A stretch of DNA of 11,594 nucleotides from JBFMAE01 sp040756085 (GTDB lineage: Bacteria; Desulfobacterota; BSN033; UBA1163): contig JBFMAE010000038.1 in assembly GCA_040756085.1 (NCBI GenBank), positions 1 to 11,594 of the forward strand, read 5' to 3'. The notes beneath the pieces were generated by a model. The model did no database searches, was not told the DNA's origin, and saw only the letters and a list, made by a program, of their open reading frames with translations. A program made the position numbers and the translations under genes. Numbering within the stretch: the first letter of the stretch is position 1; each line of letters begins with the position of its first letter. This document shows positions 1-6,398 of this stretch, piece by piece.

Positions 1-205
1 TCAGAAGTTTATGATCTACAAGGAGGGTAAGAAATTATGGGAGTTCCATCTATGAATGAAAAACAAACCATGTCCACAAATCGTTTCCCATATGTGCACA
101 AATGATTTTTACGTAACAGCATTTTTTATTAATTGGTAAAAAATATAATTTTTTCAATAAATTATGAAAATTATCAAATCACAGGATTTTCTATAAAAAA
201 ATTGT
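1..205. other. AT-rich leader region, no supported gene
   Basis: No gene can be supported here. The first 55 bases could be the 3' end of an upstream plus-strand gene: frame 2 reads 17 residues ending in WEFHL before a TGA at 53-55, and frame 1 stops at 28-30. A good ribosome-binding sequence (AGGAGGG, 21-27) precedes an ATG at 37, but that frame closes after 22 codons at 105. Bases 106-205 are very AT-rich, with overlapping short inverted repeats (TTTTTTA 122-128 with TAAAAAA 137-143; AAAAAAT 138-144 with ATTTTTT 148-154). I read this as upstream regulatory DNA of the cytochrome operon. Confidence 0.4.
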
Positions 206-234
206 TTGACAAAATTTATATTTAGGTGTAAGTT
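206..234 (+). promoter_or_regulatory. Candidate promoter for the cytochrome operon
   Basis: A perfect -35 hexamer TTGACA lies at 206-211, just downstream of an A-rich run that could act as an UP element. The matching -10 is poor: TAAGTT at 229-234 with a 17-base spacer, or TGTAAG at 227-232 with a 15-base spacer. It sits about 50 bases before the chosen cytochrome start at 281. The TTG of this hexamer could be read as a start codon, but it fits better as a promoter element. Confidence 0.35.
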
Positions 235-280
235 TCTTCCCGAACAGGGTATGGGTAAAAGACTCCTAAGGGTGAAGGTT

Positions 281-1543
281 ATGAAATCTACCAAGAGGCA
301 CTATAATAAAACCATCCTTTTACTCGCCACGCTTTTCATCCTTTGGGATGTTCTTGTTTTGAAAATTTGGGGCCAAGACTCTGACAGCAATTGTGTGAAG
401 TGCCACACGGACATGCCCCGTATGAAAGCCCTTATTAAAAAATTTCCCGAACCGCCTGAAGAAGAGGGAGAGGCCTGAGCACCGCCTATTCCCCGGGTGG
501 GGGAACCCTATCAGATGGCCTATGTGGAGCCTGCTTTCTTGAAGACCGTCCACGGGAAGTTAGGTTGTGTACACTGTCATGGCGGAAATATTAAGGCAGA
601 GGAAAAGGAGGTGGCCCATAAGGGAAAAAAGTCTGCTTCCGCCCAAACCGAACGTCTCTGTGCTCCATGCCACAAAGGGATTGTGGAGTCCTATAAGACA
701 AGCCTTCACGCCACATTTCAGGGAGCCTATACCGTAATGAGCCAGAGAGCAAGTGAAAAGTGGCCATCTGTAAAACCTGCCATCGATAAAGCATGTTTCA
801 AATGCCATGCCTCCTGTGGGGGTTGCCATATTTTCAGAGAAGGACCGGGAGGAGGAGGTCTTTTTGGAGGGCATCGATTCTATAAACAACCACCTATGTC
901 CCAGGCATGTGACGGGTGTCACGGCGGCCGTATTGGTCCGGAGTATTTCGGGAGGATAGAGGAAAATGAACCAGATGTTCACTGGGAAAAAGGAAAGATG
1001 GAATGTTTTGACTGCCATTCAATCACAGAGTTTCATGGCGATGGTAAAACCTATCTGACCCGACTGGAGAGAGACACCAAGCCATCCTGCCTCCAATGCC
1101 ATCCGGATGCAGCCCCTGGAAAATCCAAACTCGTCTCACATGATATTCACGGCGATAAACTCTCCTGCTATGTCTGTCACTCCCAATCCTATAAAAACTG
1201 CTATGGTTGTCATGTGGGAAAAGGGAGTAGTTCCGAGGTTGAATTCAAGATAGGCAAGGATATTCAATCAGGAGTGAAGTTCACCATACTCCGCCACGTC
1301 CCTACAACAAGGACGATGTTAAAGGCTCTCGTGCCGGATGCCTTGCCTAATTATGATCTCTTGCCTACTTGGACGAAGGCTTCTCCCCACAACATAAGGC
1401 GGATCACAAAACAGAACGAATCATGTAATCATTGTCATGGAAATGCGGAAATTTTTCTGACGAAAGGAAATCTCGATCCAAGATATCCGAAATCAAATGC
1501 CAAGGTGGCAGTTGAGAAGCCACCAGAAAGGAGGACTCAATGA
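281..1543 (+). CDS. Periplasmic undecahaem cytochrome c with in-frame TGA (possible selenoprotein)
   Basis: This is a secreted multihaem c-type cytochrome, expected to carry electrons in the periplasm. The ATG at 281 follows an AAGGGTGAAGG ribosome-binding sequence and starts a basic, strongly hydrophobic signal peptide or N-anchor (residues about 1-31). Eleven CXXCH haem sites are visible: one at residues 38-42, then CVHCH, CAPCH, CFKCH, CGGCH, CDGCH, CFDCH, CLQCH, CYVCH, CYGCH and CNHCH. Many other histidines are available as distal ligands. The frame is broken only by TGA at 476-478 (codon 66), after an acidic stretch ending EEEGEA and before APPIPRV. The reading frame is otherwise open to 1543, giving about 420 residues. 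The downstream part alone has no signal peptide and no good start, so it could not be a working periplasmic cytochrome. A SECIS-like hairpin follows the TGA. It overlaps the rhodanese start by ATGA. The family beyond 'multihaem cytochrome' is not recognised. Alternatives to selenocysteine are a nonsense mutation or sequence error. Confidence 0.85.
489..505 (+). promoter_or_regulatory. Candidate bacterial SECIS hairpin
   Basis: TTCCCC (489-494) pairs perfectly with GGGGAA (500-505) around a five-base loop GGGTG. The loop begins 16 bases after the in-frame TGA at 476-478. Bacterial SECIS elements are small stem-loops just downstream of the UGA, typically with a conserved G in the first two loop positions and a loop roughly 16-37 bases from the UGA; this hairpin meets each of those points. 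It lies inside coding sequence and has no T-tract, so it is not an intrinsic terminator. A GC-rich hairpin can arise by chance, so this is a candidate only. Confidence 0.5.
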
Positions 1544-2447
1544 AGAGAAAAGTTGGTGTGATGGTTTTAGGCATTTTTTCAATATTGGCCGTCAGCTTAA
1601 GTCTTCAGGCAGCTGAGTTTGTTAATCCTCAGTACCTTATTGAAACAAAGGACTTAATGGCGAAGATGGGTCAACCAGACCTTGTCATTGTCGATGTAAG
1701 GATACCGGAGGCCTATGAATTGGGCCACATCAAAGGGGCGATCAACATATCGGTAAAGCTCACCCAGGGAACAGTCAAAGGAGTAAAGGAGATGATGCTA
1801 CCCGTGGCAGACCTGGAGAAACTCCTTAGCTCAAAAGGAATAAGCCCTGACTCGTATGTCGTTCTCCATGATGAAAATGTTCAGGACTTTTCCACCCTTT
1901 TCTTCTGGACCCTCAATATGCTTGGTCATAAGAAGATGGCCGTCCTGAATGGGGGGTATCAAAATGGGCAAAGGAAGGTTTGCCCATATCTACGGAAGAG
2001 ACCAAGCTTCCTCCAGCAAAATATACTGCCCAGCACGATCCCTCTAAATTGGCAACCATTGAGGATGTGAAGAAGGCTATAGGCAAGAAGGAAATTTTCT
2101 TGGTAGATTCCCGTTCACCCAAAGAGTATAAAGGAGAAACACCTGGAACAGCCGTGGCAAGGGCTGGTCGTATACCCGGCGCTGTTGGTATTGACTGGGT
2201 AAACAATTCCGCAACGAAAGGTGGTTTCAAAGTCTATAAGAGCGCAGATGAACTGATGGCCATGTATGAGAAGGAGAAGGTCACAAAGGATAAGGAGATC
2301 ATTGTCTACTGCAGAACAGGATTGCGCTCCACAAACACCTACTTTGTCCTTAAACTCCTCGGATATCCAAAGTTGAGAAACTATGATGGGAGCATGATCG
2401 AATGGGGAAATCTCTCTGACACTCCACTGGAAACGGGAAAGAAGTGA
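1540..2447 (+). CDS. Secreted two-domain rhodanese (sulfurtransferase), frameshifted at about 1951-1964
   Basis: This is a thiosulfate or 3-mercaptopyruvate sulfurtransferase-type protein exported to the periplasm. ATG 1540 follows a strong AAAGGAGG (1527-1534) and overlaps the cytochrome stop by ATGA, so the two genes are translationally coupled. A signal peptide ends near residue 24 (LSLQAA). The first rhodanese domain (VIVDVRIPEAYELGHIKGA) has HDEN where an active-site cysteine would be, the usual inactive domain. The second has LVDSRSPKEY and the active loop CRTGLRS. The two halves are in different frames: the first runs from 1540 to a stop at 2070, the second is open to 2447. Adding one A to the AAAA at 1961-1964 restores the family-typical NGGYQKWAKEGLP join and gives about 302 residues. 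The GGGGGG at 1951-1956 is an alternative slip point. Mutation, sequence error or, less likely, programmed frameshifting could explain it. Confidence 0.8.
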
Positions 2448-2462
2448 GAATATGGCGGTGAG

Positions 2463-2473
2463 AAAGGAGGTGG
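2463..2473 (+). promoter_or_regulatory. Orphan strong Shine-Dalgarno sequence
   Basis: AAAGGAGGTGG is a near-perfect match to the 16S anti-Shine-Dalgarno, but no real gene starts after it. The ATG at 2485 opens only a 36-codon frame that lies inside a repeat. The next real gene, the YeiH-type transporter, begins 220 bases further on with its own weaker AGGGGGTG. One reading is that the repeat at 2491-2590 was inserted between an old translation start and the transporter. Confidence 0.35.
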
Positions 2474-2490
2474 TCTGAAAGTACATGAAG

Positions 2491-2590
2491 CACCAAGTCC
2501 CAAGCACCAATAATCAAATAATGACCAAAATTCAAAAAAACTCAAAACCTTTTTGCGTTTGGAATTTGGGATTTGGTAATTGGAATTTTG
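2491..2590. repeat. Intergenic imperfect palindromic repeat
   Basis: The right arm (2558-2590) is built of short TTTGGAATTTGGGATTTGG-like units. The left arm (about 2491-2548) holds related units of opposite sense (CACCAAGTCCCAAGCACC, ACCAAAATTCAAA), so the stretch can fold as a long imperfect hairpin. The low-complexity 'CCAAATTCCAAA' style is one I associate with dispersed non-coding repeats in deltaproteobacterial-type genomes; copy number cannot be judged from one window. It separates the rhodanese from the transporter. Confidence 0.5.
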
Positions 2591-2619
2591 TTTAAGGCAG
2601 GCACGAACGATGCGAATTT

Positions 2620-2660
2620 AATAATTTACGGACACGTGAAGCGGACACGGGCACGTTATT
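2620..2660 (+). repeat. Short GGACACG direct repeat in the spacer
   Basis: GGACACG occurs twice (about 2629 and 2642), followed by a related GGGCACG (about 2648). It could be part of the adjacent dispersed repeat or a regulator site for the transporter 35 bases downstream. Nothing in the sequence decides between these. Confidence 0.25.
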
Positions 2661-2693
2661 TTATAGGTAATCATGTGAAAAGGGGGTGTAATT

Positions 2694-4229
2694 ATGGTTG
2701 AAAAGAAACAAGGTATTGATTGGTCAACGATATGGAAGAAAGATGACTGGATGTCGGTGTGGATAGGTTTTTTAATTATTATTATCTTCTTGTTTGGCGT
2801 CACCTTCAAAATGCCGGGTTTTAAATGGATGACGGAGGGAGCTTTCCAATCGAATTTGCCTGAGTGGACTAAAAAGGTTGAAGGCCTTAGCAAGGAGGCA
2901 GAACAGAAGGATGAACTGGGCTTTGGGATTGCTCTCGGAGCGCTGAAGGAGGCTCTCGCCACAGGAGACAGAACGAAGATCGGCAAGGTTGCTGGAAAGG
3001 CTGAGAAGATCTCAAAAGAGATAAAGGATGGCGGGTTAAAGAAGAAAGCAGGGGATCTCACCAAAAAGATTAAAGGGGGCGCAACGGATACGATCGGCAA
3101 AATCTTTTCGGGGGAAAATCTCCTCAAGATGCTCTATGCGCTGATCGGCTTCCTCATTTTTTCAGCAATCGGAATACTGATTATGGGAATGCCTGCCGGT
3201 AGATTTGTAGCGGGCTTCCCTTTTGTATTTATCCTCTCTCTCATAGCGGGGATCGTGGGAGGAAATTCAACGATTGGATACTGGGGGCTTGAGACCGTGT
3301 TCTGGGCTCTGCTTCTGGGGCTTTTAGTTAGTAACACCATGGGCGTCCCCGGATGGGCTAAAGAAGGTGTAAAGACAGAGTATTTTATTAAGATTGGCCT
3401 CGTCCTCCTCGGAGCAGAGGTTCTCTTTACAACCATTGTAAAAGTGGGCGCCTATGGGATGGTTCAGGCGATTATCGTCATCGTATTGGTATTTTACGCC
3501 TGCTTCTGGGTGGCAAAGAAGTTGGGTCTCGATGATGAATTTGCCTCCATTCTTGGAACAGCAGTTTCCATCTGCGGTGTCTCGGCGGCCATTGCTGCTG
3601 GAGGTGCTGTGAAGGGCGATCCTAAAAAGGTGAGCCACGCCATCTCCCTTGTCCTCCTCTGCGCCATTCCCATGTTAATATTCGAGCCTCTCATTGCGAA
3701 AGGAGTTGGAATGCTACCAGCAGTAGCAGGAGCCTGGATAGGTGGTACGATTGACACAACCGGGGCAGTCGTGGCAGCAGGAGCCATTGCCGGTCCAGAA
3801 GCAATGTCTGTAGCCGTTGTGGTGAAGATGGCTCAGAATGTTTTAATAGGGGTGGTTGCTTTTATTCTCGCAGTATGGTTCGTCTTTAAAGGGAGAGAGG
3901 TGGGTGAAAAGCCGAGTGCCATGGAAATCTGGTTCAGATTTCCAAAGTTTGTCTTGGGCTTCATTGTTGCGTCCATCATCTTCTCCTTCTTCATGGACGA
4001 GAACTTTGCGAAGGCTGTGACGGGATTTTCAAAATCGATTAGGGGGTGGTGGTTCAACCTTGCCTTTATATGCATCGGTCTTGACACGAAGTTCAAAGAA
4101 CTCGTGGCAATGGGCGGGGGGAAACCTGCAGCAGCATTCCTTATCGCTCAGGGCTTTAACATCATCCTGACATTAGTCTTAGCCTACCTCATTTTTGGCG
4201 GGATTATCTTCCCGGTTCCAACTTTTTAA
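2694..4229 (+). CDS. YeiH/PF03601-family membrane transporter (putative sulfate/sulfite exporter) with inserted linker
   Basis: This is a polytopic inner-membrane protein of the YeiH family (often annotated 'putative sulfate exporter'; the substrate is not firmly established for the family). ATG 2694 is preceded by AGGGGGTG (2681-2688). Residues 18-38 form a first membrane helix. Residues about 41-143 are a hydrophilic Lys/Glu/Gly-rich linker, probably helical. From about 144 on come roughly ten hydrophobic segments with family-typical stretches such as ILGTAVSICGVSAAIAAGG and GGTIDTTGAVVAAGA. The length of 511 residues is well above the roughly 350 of E. coli YeiH, and the linker explains most of the excess. 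Its position after a periplasmic cytochrome and rhodanese suggests it moves an oxidised or reduced sulfur anion linked to their chemistry, which is inference. The 245-base repeat-bearing gap means it may be transcribed separately. Confidence 0.85.
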   Translation: MVEKKQGIDWSTIWKKDDWMSVWIGFLIIIIFLFGVTFKMPGFKWMTEGAFQSNLPEWTKKVEGLSKEAEQKDELGFGIALGALKEALATGDRTKIGKVAGKAEKISKEIKDGGLKKKAGDLTKKIKGGATDTIGKIFSGENLLKMLYALIGFLIFSAIGILIMGMPAGRFVAGFPFVFILSLIAGIVGGNSTIGYWGLETVFWALLLGLLVSNTMGVPGWAKEGVKTEYFIKIGLVLLGAEVLFTTIVKVGAYGMVQAIIVIVLVFYACFWVAKKLGLDDEFASILGTAVSICGVSAAIAAGGAVKGDPKKVSHAISLVLLCAIPMLIFEPLIAKGVGMLPAVAGAWIGGTIDTTGAVVAAGAIAGPEAMSVAVVVKMAQNVLIGVVAFILAVWFVFKGREVGEKPSAMEIWFRFPKFVLGFIVASIIFSFFMDENFAKAVTGFSKSIRGWWFNLAFICIGLDTKFKELVAMGGGKPAAAFLIAQGFNIILTLVLAYLIFGGIIFPVPTF

Positions 4230-4235
4230 GAAAAC

Positions 4236-4266
4236 GGTAGGGAACGGTTCCAAACCGTTCCCTACC
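4236..4266 (-). terminator. Strong hairpin, likely terminator for the minus-strand radical SAM gene
   Basis: GGTAGGGAACGGTT (4236-4249) and AACCGTTCCCTACC (4253-4266) form a perfect 14-bp stem with a three-base loop. On the minus strand the stem is followed by GTTTTCTT, a T-rich tail, as expected of an intrinsic terminator downstream of the radical SAM gene. It also lies only seven bases after the transporter stop, so it could stop transcripts from both directions, though the plus-strand side lacks a T-tract. Confidence 0.6.
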
Positions 4267-4270
4267 CCAC

Positions 4271-4326
4271 TCCCCTTGGGGGAGAGGGCCTGCCCTCCTG
4301 TGGAGTAGTGAAACATACTCCACAGG
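4271..4326. repeat. Two further hairpins in the convergent intergenic region
   Basis: CTCCCC-TT-GGGGGAG (about 4270-4284) and CCTGTGGAGTA (4297-4307) paired with TACTCCACAGG (4316-4326; perfect 11 bp, loop GTGAAACA) follow the terminator hairpin. Three stems within about 90 bases between convergent genes resemble REP/BIME-style palindromes. They may protect mRNA 3' ends or block read-through. Confidence 0.5.
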
Positions 4327-4340
4327 GTAAAGGTGAGGGG

Positions 4341-5444
4341 TTAGACACCGAGAATTTTGTGGCATGTTTTGCAGGGCTCGGGAGGTTCTGGAGGTATGGT
4401 CCCCTTGAAGTCCCCCATTTTAGGACTCTCCAAGAGCGAGAAATAAAGGTCTCTATATTTCTTTCTCCTCTCAATGAAGCAGTTTCTGAAATCCTCATAA
4501 TTCTTACTATTCCATATATTAGAGAAAGGTTCTTTGAAGATGTTGCCAAAACTCACTCCGTTTAGCCAATACGCCTTGTCTAAAAAGATCCTTTTAAAAG
4601 GTGAGGGAAGAGGTGGGTAGAGATAGACGCAGGGCGACACCTCGCCCTCTACGGAGATGTAAAGATTTCTCAGAGGATTTTCGTCACACACCGGCACATC
4701 AGTGGCAAACAGAGATGGCCGCTTTAATCTGATCTTCAACTTTCGAGCATTTGTTTCTGCCTTCTGGACGATCTCTTCGCATTCATTCTTCCCGCTCTCG
4801 CAAGCAAATACCCTCTGGTTTTCTTGCCAAGTATTGATCGTATGGCAGATGTTGGTCAGGATAACTTCCTCAATGCCTATCTCTCTGGCAAAAGAAGGGA
4901 CGGAAGGGACCTCATGGATATTGTCTTTAACCATGAGGAAAACGAGGTGCATCTTTGGGTGAAGGACCTCCTGACATTCTTTCACCTCTGTAAAAAGTCG
5001 AATGGCGTGGACAATCTCTGGCAAATGAGAGTTGACTCGAATGGCATCATGCGTTTCAGGCGATGTGCCCGCAATGGAGAATCCTATAAAGTCCAGCCCT
5101 GCCCGAATGAATTCCGAGACCCGTTTCTCTGTCAATCCCTTCCCGCTTGTCACGAACCCTACCTCAGGCCCCTCTTTTTTAACAAGCCCAATGCACTCTA
5201 AAAGATCCTTATGGAGGAGGGATTCACCCCATCCCTCGAGAACGACGGTTTCCACATCCTTCAGATAGGGGAGAAGGGTTATGAAATCCTCAAACGGCAT
5301 ATCCTGGAACTGCCAGTCGTCGCTTTCTGCACGGATGCACATCTTACATCGGAGAGGACATCGCGTCGTCAATTCAATCTGCCATGCCGAAAAAGGCTTT
5401 TCTTTTTTTCTTTCGATAAATTTTTTAAAAATTTTTTCAATCAT
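4341..5444 (-). CDS. Radical SAM protein with SPASM-type C-terminal iron-sulfur domain
   Basis: This is an AdoMet radical enzyme. The cluster motif is C29-x3-C33-x2-C36 (RCPLRCKMC), preceded by WQIELTT. A following GWGES takes the place of the more usual GGEP/GWGEP segment. The C-terminal region has spaced cysteines typical of SPASM/Twitch auxiliary clusters: VCDENPLRN, then VSPC 19 residues after the first cysteine, an FGNIFKEPFSNIWNS stretch, and a final PCKTC at residues 358-361. No signal peptide is seen, so it is cytoplasmic. The start ATG 5444 has only a weak ribosome-binding sequence (AAAGC). It stands alone: it converges on the transporter and a 114-base spacer separates it from the operon upstream. 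No obvious peptide precursor gene lies beside it, so the substrate is unknown. Confidence 0.85.
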   Translation of the reverse strand: MIEKIFKKFIERKKEKPFSAWQIELTTRCPLRCKMCIRAESDDWQFQDMPFEDFITLLPYLKDVETVVLEGWGESLLHKDLLECIGLVKKEGPEVGFVTSGKGLTEKRVSEFIRAGLDFIGFSIAGTSPETHDAIRVNSHLPEIVHAIRLFTEVKECQEVLHPKMHLVFLMVKDNIHEVPSVPSFAREIGIEEVILTNICHTINTWQENQRVFACESGKNECEEIVQKAETNARKLKIRLKRPSLFATDVPVCDENPLRNLYISVEGEVSPCVYLYPPLPSPFKRIFLDKAYWLNGVSFGNIFKEPFSNIWNSKNYEDFRNCFIERRKKYRDLYFSLLESPKMGDFKGTIPPEPPEPCKTCHKILGV

Positions 5445-5504
5445 TTGCTTTAAAATAAAGTCTAAAGTTCAAAGGTCAGGGTAACGAAACCAGTGTCGTC
5501 AATG

Positions 5505-5523
5505 CCTGCCTGCGGTAGGCAGG
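5505..5523. repeat. Short palindromic repeat CCTGCCT/AGGCAGG
   Basis: CCTGCCT (5505-5511) and AGGCAGG (5517-5523) form a perfect 7-bp stem with a GCGGT loop, between the radical SAM gene and the operon upstream. A related CCTGCCTGTCGGCAG occurs near 11339-11353, so this appears to be a dispersed small palindrome. There is no T-tract, so terminator function is doubtful. Confidence 0.5.
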
Positions 5524-5558
5524 GGTTACGTCAGTCGTCATACGCCATGAAGGCTTGT

Positions 5559-6398
5559 CTAAAGCTTCTGGAATAATGTCTCCATCATTTCCCGGCTCGA
5601 AGGCGTATATAAGCAATACGCATACGGAACAAAGGGCACTCCTCCCCACTTCTTTTTAAAAAAAGTGACACCCGGATTAATCCCCAGGCCCAGGTTCATA
5701 TATCTCTTCCTCTCTGTTTTTGCCTGTCGGATCACTTCTGAAAGGAGAAGATCTGAGGCGCCAGGAACATAAAGAGCCTCTGAACTGAAATTAAACATGT
5801 AGATAGCATATTCCCTCGGTTTAAATTCTGCGATGTCAAAAGCAACAAGTTCACCTCTATTGTTTCTCGCCTCGAAAACCCATGCCGTAGGGGGTGAAGA
5901 GAGATATTCGCCGATCCTCTCAAAGATGAACCGAGTGGCCTCATCCACTGGATGGGCCTTCAAGAAGTCTTCGACCATTTTTCTGTGTTCCTCATTGAAG
6001 TTTCTGTTTTTCTCCACAGAGAGTTCTCGGCCTGATCGATTCAACATATTCCTCAATTTTTGAGAGATAGACAGAGCAGAGAGATCCAAGCGATAGTAAT
6101 GGTCTGAAGGGGAATGGGTAAAACCGGCCATGTAGGGTGGAATTGAAGGGGCTGTCAGTGCTACTTCATCTGGCTTGAAGCGACTTATGGCATCATCGAG
6201 GGTTCTCATCATCTTTTTCTCATCGAGACTCTCTCGCAAAGGATAGCCGACAAAAATCAAACGGTCTTTCTTCACATAGACGAGAAATTCTCCGAAAAGA
6301 AATGGTTCCGTCTGTGAAATGGCGGTCACGTAGTGGGGAAGGTGCTCCGGCACATAAGCATGATCTTCAATGTAATCCCTTTGCGCGGCGGTGATCAT
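5559..6398 (-). CDS. GNAT/FemAB-like acyltransferase paralogue B (DUF2156-like, tentative)
   Basis: A 279-residue soluble protein with no signal peptide. It is clearly paralogous to the protein at 7251-8102: both share YVPEH near residue 16, a VGYPL segment near residue 50, a YYRLD segment, a REL(S/T)VE(K/R) segment, and a C-terminal NLGLGxNxG...FKxKWGG block (residues about 235-253 here). That last block resembles the acceptor and acyl-CoA region of GNAT-fold proteins of the DUF2156/FemAB sort; the enzyme assignment is therefore tentative and no substrate can be named. ATG 6398 overlaps the stop of the TraB-like gene by ATGA and is preceded by AGGAAG, so it is translationally coupled as the last gene of a three-gene operon. 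Confidence 0.75.
   Translation of the reverse strand: MITAAQRDYIEDHAYVPEHLPHYVTAISQTEPFLFGEFLVYVKKDRLIFVGYPLRESLDEKKMMRTLDDAISRFKPDEVALTAPSIPPYMAGFTHSPSDHYYRLDLSALSISQKLRNMLNRSGRELSVEKNRNFNEEHRKMVEDFLKAHPVDEATRFIFERIGEYLSSPPTAWVFEARNNRGELVAFDIAEFKPREYAIYMFNFSSEALYVPGASDLLLSEVIRQAKTERKRYMNLGLGINPGVTFFKKKWGGVPFVPYAYCLYTPSSREMMETLFQKL

Noticed and set aside
37..105. 22-codon frame with a good Shine-Dalgarno near the left edge
   Set aside because: No recognisable peptide features; the ribosome-binding-like sequence may belong to the end of an upstream gene. Too little to call.
206..478. Reading the cytochrome N-terminus from TTG at 206 as a separate 90-residue protein ending at the TGA
   Set aside because: TTG is part of a TTGACA promoter hexamer, ATG 281 has a better ribosome-binding site and begins the signal peptide, and a one-haem fragment ending at the TGA ignores the same-frame continuation.
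489..505. Hairpin after the TGA as an intrinsic terminator
   Set aside because: There is no T-tract after it and the cytochrome frame continues straight through with ten haem sites.
497..1543. An independent ten-haem cytochrome starting at GTG 497
   Set aside because: The GTG lies inside the hairpin, has no proper ribosome-binding site, and the product would lack any signal peptide needed for haem attachment in the periplasm.
2485..2595. 36-codon frame behind a strong ribosome-binding sequence
   Set aside because: It lies almost wholly within the low-complexity palindromic repeat and its translation (NLGFGNWNF type) is what such a repeat gives in any frame.
4236..4326. CRISPR-like array in the hairpin cluster
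   Set aside because: The stems differ in sequence and length, there is no regular repeat-spacer pattern and no cas gene nearby.
4341..4373. CKTCH at the C-terminus of the radical SAM protein read as a haem c site
   Set aside because: The protein has no signal peptide and the cysteines fit the end of a SPASM iron-sulfur domain; haem attachment would need export.
4308..5484. Plus-strand frames across the radical SAM gene
   Set aside because: They overlap a strongly supported minus-strand gene, contain no domain signal and have no credible ribosome-binding sites.
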